Assembly (NCBI GenBank): GCA_016185705.1
Contig: JACPMZ010000009.1
Coordinates: forward strand, 1-64,000
DNA from: Candidatus Woesearchaeota archaeon
GTDB taxonomy: Archaea; Nanobdellota; Nanobdellia; Woesearchaeales; UBA10216
Reading direction: 5' to 3'
Length of the DNA: 64,000 bases
How positions within the stretch are numbered: position 1 is the stretch's first letter; the number at the start of each line of letters is the position of its first letter. The notes under the pieces were generated by a model. That model had not been told where the DNA came from. It did no database searches and saw only the letters and a program-made list of their open reading frames with translations. A program made the translations under genes and the position numbers. Below, in pieces: positions 17,064 to 24,252 of this stretch.

Positions 17064-17468
17064 TTCTTCTGGCTTTTTAACCACTATTTTATCTCTGAAC
17101 TTTTTAAAATGTCTGTCTCTAGTTACCATAATAGCATTATTATCTCTGGCTAGTACGCCATGCAATGCATCCCCAAAAGGAATATTCAACTCTTTTGATA
17201 TAACAGCAGCTTCCTTTATCTGCTCCTCGCTTATTTCAATTTTTTCAAGTAATGCCGATACGTTTTTGAATAGTCTCCCAATAGTCTGTTCATCGTAAGC
17301 ACGCGATAACTCTTCTACAACAAAATCTGAATAAACTATTTTCTCTTTATTGCTCCTTATTTTCACTAACAATCCAAATGCCAGTTCACAAAGATTTTTG
17401 GATTTGTCTTTCCTATTTTCATGAAGGTCTCTCCAAATAGCTGTGTCTATGTAGTATCTTCTTGCCAT
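17055..17468 (-). CDS. PIN-domain ribonuclease toxin
   Basis: 137 residues with the acidic PIN pattern: YIDTAIW at the N-terminus, VVEELSRAYDE, FGDALHGVLA and MVTRDRHFKKF at the end. VapC-type toxins cut RNA with these acidic residues and one or two metal ions. The partner is almost surely the RHH gene, but the two converge and overlap by 9 nt at their 3' ends instead of forming the usual antitoxin-first operon. Palindrome arrays lie on both sides of the pair. Confidence 0.87.
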   Translation of the reverse strand: MARRYYIDTAIWRDLHENRKDKSKNLCELAFGLLVKIRSNKEKIVYSDFVVEELSRAYDEQTIGRLFKNVSALLEKIEISEEQIKEAAVISKELNIPFGDALHGVLARDNNAIMVTRDRHFKKFRDKIVVKKPEELI

Positions 17469-17528
17469 TAATATTTGACTGCGCCTTTGGTATTTATGTT
17501 TTACTCAAGGCGATTATTTGAGATGCTT

Positions 17529-17959
17529 AGAAGCCGATGCTTCTGACTGTGGACTTATAGCGACTGACATTAGTTTTTGTATGTGTTTGTCAGTCGCTAT
17601 GTCAAAACCACTGCGGACTAATGTCAGAAACCAAAGGTTTCTGAGCACAGTCAAAAATGCAGCATTTTTGATGAGCCCACAGCGTGTGGTTTTGAGCATG
17701 TGTCAAAAACAAAGTTTTTGAGCACTCAGAAACGCTTAAGCGTTTCTGTTGTGTCAGAAGCCGCAGCTTCTGAGCATCATCAGAAATGTCAGGAACAAGT
17801 TCCTGAGCACCATCAGAAGCATTAGCTTCTGAGGCCGAAGGTTTCTGAGACTCAGAAACGCTGAATGCTTACTCCGAACTGAAGTAAGGAGCTTTTGCAT
17901 CAGCGTTTCTGACATATCAGGAAGACACAACTATTTTGTATAATTGCTTGTGTCTTCCG
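17529..17959. repeat. palindrome array B, the largest
   Basis: About a dozen hairpins in 430 bp. Simple units: AGAAGC-CGAT-GCTTCT (17529), CAGAAACC-AAA-GGTTTCTG (17624), TCAAAAATGCAGCATTTTTGA (about 17651), TCAAAAACAAAGTTTTTGA (17703), a perfect unit starting CAGAAACGC (17727-17748), CAGAAGC-CGCA-GCTTCTG (17755), TCAGGAACAAGTTCCTGA (17789) and CAGAAGC-ATTA-GCTTCTG (17814). Larger enclosing stems are at 17558-17600, TCAAAACCAC with GTGGTTTTGA (17602 and 17686), 17853-17911 and 17919-17959. Units are joined by GAGCAC or GAGCATCA. No believable protein frame. Confidence 0.9.
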
Positions 17960-18011
17960 CTATAACATAAATTAGCAATGCTTAAAAATCAGCCGCTGTT
18001 ATGCTTTTGAT

Positions 18012-18287
18012 ATGGATGACAGGCAAATCAATGAAAAGCTTGACAAATATTTTGCCATGACAGAAAAAGCAATATCCTTGGTTAAAATCGCGAAGCCGAA
18101 CAAGGATGCTGATGATGTTTTGGCAATGGCAAAAAATTATTTTTCTGATGCAAGGCATTTCCGCGAGAAAGGCGATTTGCTTACTGCGCTTGCTGCTGTC
18201 AGCTATGCTCATGCGTGGCTTGATGCCGGCGCGCGGCTTAGGCTGTTTGAGGTTGATGCTGGCTCAAATCTTTTTGTCGTAGATTAG
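18012..18287 (+). CDS. DUF357 family protein
   Basis: 91 residues, all helical, with the archaeal DUF357 pattern: NEKLDKYFAMTEKAI, AKNYFSDARHFREKGDLLTALAA and VSYAHAWLDAGARLRLF. Function unknown; the family is confined to archaea. A TATA-like box (GCTTAAAAAT near 17980) supports the leaderless ATG. The gene overlaps the convergent cbf5 gene by 50 nt. Confidence 0.88.
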   Translation: MDDRQINEKLDKYFAMTEKAISLVKIAKPNKDADDVLAMAKNYFSDARHFREKGDLLTALAAVSYAHAWLDAGARLRLFEVDAGSNLFVVD

Positions 18288-19254
18288 GGTATGTTCCGGT
18301 ATTCATGAACACTGCATCCGGTTTTACTGCCGTGCCCATGCGCGCAGTTTTCATTTTCTCTGATTCGGTTATGGCGTTGCCGTAGCAGACCAGTTCGTTT
18401 TTCAGGGTAAGAACTGCAACAATGTCATCCTTTCTTATTCCGTTTTCAAACTTGCTGATTCCGGGCATCTTCAAGCTTGTTCCGTGGCAGATGCTGTCAA
18501 CTGCTCCGTCCACTATCCATACTTTTGGGAGATGCGCAACCGCCTCTTCTATCGGGCGGATGACTCTGCGTATGAACTTCTCATTTCCTTCTTTGTAATA
18601 ATGAAAGCTGTCCTTGACGTCCTGCAGCGTAAAGGAATCCTTTTCTTTGAACGGCCCTGCTTTCGTTCTTCGCAGCTCAGCCATGTGCGCGCCGCCTATT
18701 TTGCTGCCGATGTCTGCAACAAGTTTCCTTATGTATGTTCCTGCTTCGCATCCAACCCTGAACAAAACAAGTCTTCCGCTGGTTTCAATGATTTCAAGGT
18801 AGTAGATTTTTCTTTCCCGCAATTTTCTCACTACTGCGCTTTTCACAGGCGGCAGCTGCTTTATTTTGCCTACAAAACTGCTGCACACATCTCTGAGCTT
18901 TGCTTCTTCAACGTCTTTGTGCAGCTGCATCAGGCAGATGTATTCTTTTCCTGCCGTGAGGAGGACTTCTGCTATTCTGGTGGCTTTGCCTAATGCCACT
19001 GGCAAAACTCCGGTTACTTTCGGGTCGAGCGTTCCGGAATGCCCGGCTTTTTTTATTCCTAATATCTGCTTGACATACGCAGATGTCTGGTGCGAGCTTG
19101 GCCCTGATGGCTTGTCCAGATTTATTATGCCGAAGTTAATCAGCTCCTCAACGCTTCTCTCCCCGGGGCTGCAGCCGAAGCTGCTGTCTGTATATGATTT
19201 GCGTTTTTCAATTATTTCGCGCTCAAACCTTTCAAAGGGCAATAAGCTGTTCAT
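18238..19254 (-). CDS. tRNA/rRNA pseudouridine synthase Cbf5
   Basis: 338 residues. The catalytic aspartate lies in HSGTLDPKVTGVLPVALG near residue 80; VLTAGKEYICLMQLH, GAHMAELRRTKAGPF and a C-terminal PUA domain (VWIVDGAVDSICHGTSLKMPG region) follow. Cbf5 is the catalytic subunit of the archaeal H/ACA ribonucleoprotein with Nop10, Gar1 and L7Ae, and also modifies tRNA position 55. nop10 is present at 30358. Upstream on the same strand lie ribosomal genes L31e, L39e and S19e. Confidence 0.95.
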   Translation of the reverse strand: MNSLLPFERFEREIIEKRKSYTDSSFGCSPGERSVEELINFGIINLDKPSGPSSHQTSAYVKQILGIKKAGHSGTLDPKVTGVLPVALGKATRIAEVLLTAGKEYICLMQLHKDVEEAKLRDVCSSFVGKIKQLPPVKSAVVRKLRERKIYYLEIIETSGRLVLFRVGCEAGTYIRKLVADIGSKIGGAHMAELRRTKAGPFKEKDSFTLQDVKDSFHYYKEGNEKFIRRVIRPIEEAVAHLPKVWIVDGAVDSICHGTSLKMPGISKFENGIRKDDIVAVLTLKNELVCYGNAITESEKMKTARMGTAVKPDAVFMNTGTYPNLRQKDLSQHQPQTA

Positions 19255-19287
19255 TCATTATGAGAAGTAGAGGTTGGTTAAAGAACT

Positions 19288-19842
19288 TTACTGTTTCTGC
19301 TTTTTATCTGATGTTTTTTCTTTACTGCTGCTGTCTTTTCTGGTTTCAGCAAGTGTTTCAGCTGCCTTTTCAGGAGCTGCTTCTGCTTTGCCGCTTTCTT
19401 TCCTGTAAGCTGCTTTGCTGCTGCCCTGCGTTTCTTTTTTGGTTTCGGTTTTAGCGGCTGCTTTTTTGCTGTTGCCTTCTATCGTTTCTTTTTTGTCAGC
19501 GGCTGCAGCAGGGGTTTCTGTCGCTTTTTCAGCGGCTTCTTTCTTTTCTTCCGGCGATTTTTTATGTTTCTTAATTTCTTCCTTCACTTCTTTCGGCGCT
19601 CCGACAAGCTCTGCTGTCACTATGCCTTCGTCGTCCTTCGTTGTCTCCACGCTTATTGTGTGGGGGACGTTTTTCATTCCTTGCTCCCACAGCTTGAGAT
19701 TGAGGTATTTGCCTAATCTTATGTTGGAAGCTTTGGTGTGCCTTATAATATAGTCCCTTACTGCGCTGACTGCCCTGTCTGCCCGCTTGTATTTGGGAGC
19801 TTTCATTATGCTTCTTCGCAGCGGTATGTTGTAGGTTGCCAT
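19288..19842 (-). CDS. ribosomal protein L31e with long charged tail
   Basis: 184 residues. The first ~88 (MATYNIPLRRSIMKAPKYKR, RAVSAVRDYIIRHTKASNIR, LGKYLNLKLWEQGM) are the complete L31e domain of the large subunit. The remaining ~95 are a low-complexity K/E/A/T/S tail absent from ordinary L31e. Follows L39e by 45 nt on the same strand in the usual archaeal S19e-L39e-L31e order. S19e in the same cluster also has an Ala/Lys tail. Confidence 0.93.
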   Translation of the reverse strand: MATYNIPLRRSIMKAPKYKRADRAVSAVRDYIIRHTKASNIRLGKYLNLKLWEQGMKNVPHTISVETTKDDEGIVTAELVGAPKEVKEEIKKHKKSPEEKKEAAEKATETPAAAADKKETIEGNSKKAAAKTETKKETQGSSKAAYRKESGKAEAAPEKAAETLAETRKDSSSKEKTSDKKQKQ

Positions 19843-19887
19843 TTTTTGTTGTGTTGTTGCTCGCGCTCGGTATTGGCCTGCTTGCTA

Positions 19888-20061
19888 TTACGCTTTCAGC
19901 TTTGTGCGCCTCCAGTTGCGCTTGACAGCTGTGTGCCTTCCGGGGTGGATTCTTCTGCCTCTTCCGTATATTTTCGGAACTGTCCAGAACGGAGCCCATT
20001 TTGTCTGGTTTGCCCTTTTGTGCAGTCTTTTCTTTTTGCTTGGGTGCTTGTGGCGTGCCAT
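19888..20061 (-). CDS. ribosomal protein L39e
   Basis: 57 residues, starting MARHKHPSKKKRLHKRANQT, with WAPFWTVPKIYGRGRRIHPG and ending TAVKRNWRRTKLKA. Very basic, as this small exit-tunnel protein of the large subunit always is, though it carries a few extra residues compared with the common 50-51. It lies between S19e and L31e, the conserved order in archaea. Confidence 0.95.
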   Translation of the reverse strand: MARHKHPSKKKRLHKRANQTKWAPFWTVPKIYGRGRRIHPGRHTAVKRNWRRTKLKA

Positions 20062-20105
20062 TTTGGTTTCTTATTCTTTTTGGCTTTATTTTCTTCGCTT
20101 GTCTT

Positions 20106-20157
20106 CCGCTCTTTTTTTTCTTCCCTTAATTTGCGAGGGAGGGAAAAAAAGGAGCGG
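20106..20157. repeat. dispersed palindrome, pyrimidine-arm family
   Basis: CCGCTCTTTTTTTTCTTCCC pairs with GAGGGAGGGAAAAAAAGGAG and the following CGG, with an AATTTGCG-type loop. It sits between rps19e and rpl39e, so it is transcribed within the operon. Confidence 0.85.
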
Positions 20158-20192
20158 GTTGGCAGCTTGAGATAGGGAAATGCGCCGGATTT

Positions 20193-20723
20193 TTACTGTG
20201 ATTGCGCAGCTTTCTTCGGCTCAGTTTTTGTAGGTGCTTTAGCAGATTCCTTGCTTTCAGCTTTCGCAGATGCTTTTGCTGCACTCGCGCCTGCAGCAGT
20301 TTGTTTTGACATAGCCATTGCTGCTGCGTTCATGATTTCTGCCGCTTTTTTGGTGATGACCCTGCCTTTGTGGCTGCCTACTGCTGTCTGCCTGACTAAT
20401 CCTGCGTTTTCCAGCTGCTGCAAAACCTTTCTCGCAACGCTTCCTGAGCCTTTGTAAAACCGCTCGGGCTTGTGGCCCCGGTTCTTCTTTCCACCATACT
20501 TTATGCGCAGCTTTGACACGCCTACCGGGCCAAGCTTGGCTACTGACCTCAGCAGCGCAGCTGCCCTGATGTGCCACCATTCCTGCTCGGGCGGCCTTTC
20601 CTTGTGCATGCCTGTTTTTGCAAACGCTGCCCATTCAGGAGCTTTTATCTTGGGCTCATTCTTCAGCTCTGCAGATACCTTGTCTATTAATTCAGACGGG
20701 TCTACTTCCATGAACTTTGCCAT
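20193..20723 (-). CDS. ribosomal protein S19e with Ala/Lys tail
   Basis: 176 residues. Family sequence runs to about residue 135: VDPSELIDKVSAEL, PPEQEWWHIRAAALLRSVA, LRIKYGGKKNRGHKPERFYK and GSVARKVLQQLENAGLV. The last ~45 residues are an Ala/Ser/Lys repeat-like tail. S19e binds the small-subunit head and is needed for subunit maturation. First gene of the S19e-L39e-L31e cluster. Confidence 0.95.
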   Translation of the reverse strand: MAKFMEVDPSELIDKVSAELKNEPKIKAPEWAAFAKTGMHKERPPEQEWWHIRAAALLRSVAKLGPVGVSKLRIKYGGKKNRGHKPERFYKGSGSVARKVLQQLENAGLVRQTAVGSHKGRVITKKAAEIMNAAAMAMSKQTAAGASAAKASAKAESKESAKAPTKTEPKKAAQSQ

Positions 20724-20799
20724 TTTATTCGTGAGAAATTGCGCTGGTTTAAAAATGTTGCTGCCATAACGTATTGAAGCGATGAGAATTCTTTAAAGC

Positions 20800-20917
20800 T
20801 GTAGAAACGCACACTTATTTCCCCTGCTTATTTTTTCTCCTCCTTCGCATTTAGAAAGCTGCCGGAATAAGCATGGAGCGAAAGAAAACCGCGTAGTAGA
20901 TTTTCTACAGCGACTGC
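20800..20917. repeat. long imperfect inverted repeat
   Basis: GCTGTAGAAA at 20800 pairs with TTTTCTACAGC at 20907, and GCTTATT pairs with AATAAGC inside. A pyrimidine arm (TTTTTTCTCCTCC) is visible but its partner is decayed. Possibly an eroded member of the palindrome family, lying between S19e and tRNA-Leu. Confidence 0.5.
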
Positions 20918-20930
20918 CGTCCCAAGCAAC

Positions 20931-20941
20931 AATTATATATA
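20931..20941 (+). promoter_or_regulatory. TATA box of tRNA-Leu
   Basis: ATTATATATAG about 27-35 nt before the tRNA 5' end, the normal archaeal spacing. Confidence 0.6.
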
Positions 20942-20966
20942 GTGCTGTCCAGCTTCAAATCTTTAC

Positions 20967-21050
20967 GAGGGGATACCGAAGTGGCCAAACGGGATGGGTT
21001 TAGGACCCATTAGCTTAGTGCTTTCCGGGGTTCGAATCCTCGTCCCCTCA
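20967..21050 (+). tRNA. tRNA-Leu (TAG)
   Basis: Acceptor stem GAGGGGA/TCCCCTC with discriminator A, D-arm TACCGAAGTGGCCAAACGGG, anticodon stem ATGGG/CCCAT with loop TTTAGGA, giving anticodon TAG, a long class II variable arm and T-arm CGGGG-TTCGAAT-CCTCG. CCA is not encoded. No intron. Confidence 0.96.
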
Positions 21051-21465
21051 TGCATCTTTATCTTTTCGTTTGAGCACATAGCAACTGTTAATCTGCGCTG
21101 CTCTTCGTTGCGCTGGAAACGCAGTAGGCGGAATGTCAGCAGGCTGAATCTGCAACACTTATTTGTTTCCCGGTTCCTTTTTATACTGCACCGCTTGGTT
21201 TTTCTCGTCGGGACATTTATATATGATATTGCCTGCACCATATAAAAGTTTATAAACTGCCCCTTTCAGATAGCTCCAGTTCAATCTGCACGGCATGTGG
21301 TGTGCCTGCAAAAAGAAGAAAAAAAGAAGCATATACAACAACCAATATTTTCCAAAATATACTAAAACAAAAACTTTAAATACCCCAATAATCAAGGAGA
21401 AAGTGGCGCTGCATGCGTCTATATGTTGAATAATGTTAAACCAAAATGACACGGAGGTGTTCGGT
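21051..21465. promoter_or_regulatory. S-layer gene upstream region
   Basis: About 415 bp without a gene. The strongest TATA box, CTTTAAATA at 21374-21382, predicts a start near 21405 and a leader of about 60 nt, unusual in this mostly leaderless window. A GGAGGTG ribosome site at 21453-21459 precedes the GTG at 21466. A second AT-rich string, CATATAAAAGTTTATAAAC (about 21238), may be another promoter element. Confidence 0.6.
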
Positions 21466-24180
21466 GTGAAGTTGATAAAAACAGTTAAGAAGATTATGGC
21501 TCTCAGTACAGGAGCTGTTATGATGGGCGCTACTTTGAGCGCAGGCGCATTTGCTGCTGACTTGGCAGAATATCCATCTCCATTTATTAAGGATGGCAAA
21601 TTCAACGGCATCCTCGTTGTAGGAGATTCAGCCAATGCTGCCGATGTTCTCGGTTCAGTTGATATTGCTACAAAGCTTCAGGTCGCTTCCAGAGTCAAGA
21701 AGTCTGTAAAAGCAGAGGGCGGCGCAACCGTCAGCGTGAGCGGCGAAGCTTGGAGAGTAGGCACTTCTTCAAAGAAGCTTGAGATGTCAGAAAGCGTTGC
21801 AGCTCGCTCAAGTCTTGTATCAGAAAGCATAACTAATATAACTACCTTCATAACTGATGATGAACTGCCGCAATTATTGGCTGATGGCACATTCAGGAAC
21901 AGCAAGGGAGATTACGACTACCACCAGTACCTCTATTTCGATAAGGTGAACAACCAGGACGGCACCAATCCGCAGAGTCTTTCAGTTACTTTTGCTGAGG
22001 ACCCTGACACAGACATAGTAGGGGATTATTTCTATATAAAGAACAACGACCGTATTGCAAGATACACTTTGGAGTTCACGACTTCAGCTGAGTCAGATGT
22101 CACTGACAGCGCAGGCTCTGCATCCATGTCAGGAACTTATTTGTGGAGCTACGAAGGAAAAGACATCAACATGCTGGGAAGGACATTCTCTATTGTAAAG
22201 GCAAGAAGGTCAAGCTCAGTAGGCAACAGCGCAGAACTTACTCTTATGGGCGGTGCTGCGCATGACACGCTTGACGAGGGAGCTTCCAAGACTTACACTG
22301 TTGGCGGCAAAGAATATGATGTTGAAGCTAATTTTGTTGGAACAACTACAGCTAAGCTGATAGTCAACGGCCAGCTTACAGACTCATTAAATGAAGGCGA
22401 TACCTTTACCTTGTCTGACAAGAGTCAGGTGGGCATCAAGGATATCTCTGTTCAGGACTTCGCAGGCGGTGTCCGCAAGGTTGAGTTCTATGTGGGTGCT
22501 GACAAGGTGTTCCTGAAGGACACTGTTGTGCATCAGGCAGGTTCTGGCTCGCAGACTTTGGAAGTCGGCTCTGAAAAGATAGACGATTCTAAAGTTACGA
22601 TAACAGGCAGCGATGACAACACCACATTCAAAATTGATACAATCCAGATTAATATGACCGCAGATGACGACATTTACATTCCTAAAGGCGGCAAGTTGTC
22701 AGACCAGCTTGATGAGCCTCAGGTGTTGCTGAGCGCTTGGGATATTGAGTACGCTGGATTGGAAGATGTGTCAACAGAGGAGTACAGGATAGATACCTCT
22801 GGCTCAAACCAGTACGAGATTATTTTTGTAGATGGCAATGGCAACAAAGCAGCCATACCGCTGGCGTACAGTTCGTCAGGCACCAATCTGAAGCTCGGCG
22901 ACAACAACGACGACTTGATCCTCGTTGAGAACAATGCGATTGCGCAGTCAAACAGCACAGCAGTTATTACCAGGAACGACTACTTCCTTGTTACTGACAT
23001 CAGTCAGAAGCAGGGTGAGAGAAACACCTACTTGCTGAGGTACAAAGGTTCTTCTGCAGTTACCGACAGTTCTCCTGTAATCAAGTTCCAGGACATAGGT
23101 TCAGGGGAAACATTGGAAAGGGTTTTGGCATCCAGCGCAACTGGGCTTAATGTGCCTTTCACCGGAACTGAAGTCGCAAACATACAGCTGGGCGGCGCTA
23201 CATACAATGTGTATAACGCCTCGCTGGCATCAACAGCTGACTTTGACATAGTTGTTGACCTTAACGGCAACGGCGTTTTTGACCAGCCGCATGCTAATTT
23301 GACTGGTGAGATGGCAGCTACGTACGAAAATATTGTTAACGTAACCACGAAAGCGGGCATGCAGATAGTGATTCAGACAAGCCCGCAAAACGCCTCACTT
23401 GGTCCGGCGCAGGCGCCAAGAGCGATTAACGTGTCGTTCCAGACAGTTGATGCAGACGACTATGACAACGTGGCTCCGTCGCCAGTTGAATTTTCAATTA
23501 CCGCTGCAAGCGGGGAAGTTCAATTTTCAGAACAAACCTTGGATGTTGACCACAACTACCGCACCCCGCAGGACGAGACAAACACCAACTATGGTTACAC
23601 AAGCATGGGCGCTTACATTAAGTGGGACAACCCAACGAACAGCCCTGACAAGCTGACTGTTACATATCCGAAGCAGCAGAGGCTGCCTTTGGTGTACATA
23701 ACAGCGCCTTCAGCTGCGATAAGCTCAGGTGAAGCAACAGAAGCCGGCCAAATCATTTACTACGAAACGCAGCCGATTGCTGTCGGCGCGGCAAAGCTTG
23801 CTGGCGAGGTTACTGACATAACTGCCCAGAACGCCATTGTTATTGGCGGTCCGTGCGCTAACGCTGCAGCTGCTGAGCTGATGGGCAACCCTGCCAACTG
23901 CCTCACTGGCTTTACAGCCGGAAAGGCAATGGTTAAGCTTTACGAGCACACCAACGGCAACGTTGCAATGCTTGTTGCTGGCTACAATGCTGCTGACACA
24001 AGAAGGGCAGCAAGGGTAGTTGCAAACTATGAGGACTGGCAGACAACAAGCAAGCTTAAGGGCATGGAAGTTGAGGTCAGCGGAACAAGCTTCACTGACA
24101 TCAGCGTAGCTGCTCCTGCAGCAGCGCCTGCGCCTGCTCCAGAGGAACCTGCTGCTGACGGCAACACTACAGCAGAATAA
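21466..24180 (+). CDS. S-layer protein
   Basis: 904 residues from a GTG start after a GGAGGTG site. A signal peptide (KLIKTVKKIMALSTG then GAVMMGATLSAGAFA) is cleaved near AFA-AD. The mature start, EYPSPFIKDGKFNGILVVGD and NAADVLGSVDIATKL, is the S_layer_N signature, and the end, IVIGGPCANAAAAELMGNP and GKAMVKLYEH, is the S_layer_C signature. It ends in an Ala/Pro/Glu tail. Forms the surface lattice outside the cell membrane. Low-cysteine, acidic, with many NxS/T sites. Codon use and the leader with a strong ribosome site suggest high expression. Confidence 0.93.
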   Translation: MKLIKTVKKIMALSTGAVMMGATLSAGAFAADLAEYPSPFIKDGKFNGILVVGDSANAADVLGSVDIATKLQVASRVKKSVKAEGGATVSVSGEAWRVGTSSKKLEMSESVAARSSLVSESITNITTFITDDELPQLLADGTFRNSKGDYDYHQYLYFDKVNNQDGTNPQSLSVTFAEDPDTDIVGDYFYIKNNDRIARYTLEFTTSAESDVTDSAGSASMSGTYLWSYEGKDINMLGRTFSIVKARRSSSVGNSAELTLMGGAAHDTLDEGASKTYTVGGKEYDVEANFVGTTTAKLIVNGQLTDSLNEGDTFTLSDKSQVGIKDISVQDFAGGVRKVEFYVGADKVFLKDTVVHQAGSGSQTLEVGSEKIDDSKVTITGSDDNTTFKIDTIQINMTADDDIYIPKGGKLSDQLDEPQVLLSAWDIEYAGLEDVSTEEYRIDTSGSNQYEIIFVDGNGNKAAIPLAYSSSGTNLKLGDNNDDLILVENNAIAQSNSTAVITRNDYFLVTDISQKQGERNTYLLRYKGSSAVTDSSPVIKFQDIGSGETLERVLASSATGLNVPFTGTEVANIQLGGATYNVYNASLASTADFDIVVDLNGNGVFDQPHANLTGEMAATYENIVNVTTKAGMQIVIQTSPQNASLGPAQAPRAINVSFQTVDADDYDNVAPSPVEFSITAASGEVQFSEQTLDVDHNYRTPQDETNTNYGYTSMGAYIKWDNPTNSPDKLTVTYPKQQRLPLVYITAPSAAISSGEATEAGQIIYYETQPIAVGAAKLAGEVTDITAQNAIVIGGPCANAAAAELMGNPANCLTGFTAGKAMVKLYEHTNGNVAMLVAGYNAADTRRAARVVANYEDWQTTSKLKGMEVEVSGTSFTDISVAAPAAAPAPAPEEPAADGNTTAE

Positions 24181-24252
24181 ACGCGGCTGATGCCGCTTTT
24201 TTTCTCTTTTTTGAATAAATTATTTTAACTAGTTCTCTTTTTATCTCTGCAA

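Noticed and set aside
17518..17721. Open frame across palindrome array B
   Set aside because: Its sequence is entirely array units, with no ribosome site and no protein-like composition; the palindromes explain it.
16571..17959. CRISPR array
   Set aside because: No constant direct repeat with unique spacers of equal size; units are palindromes of varying length and no cas gene is present.
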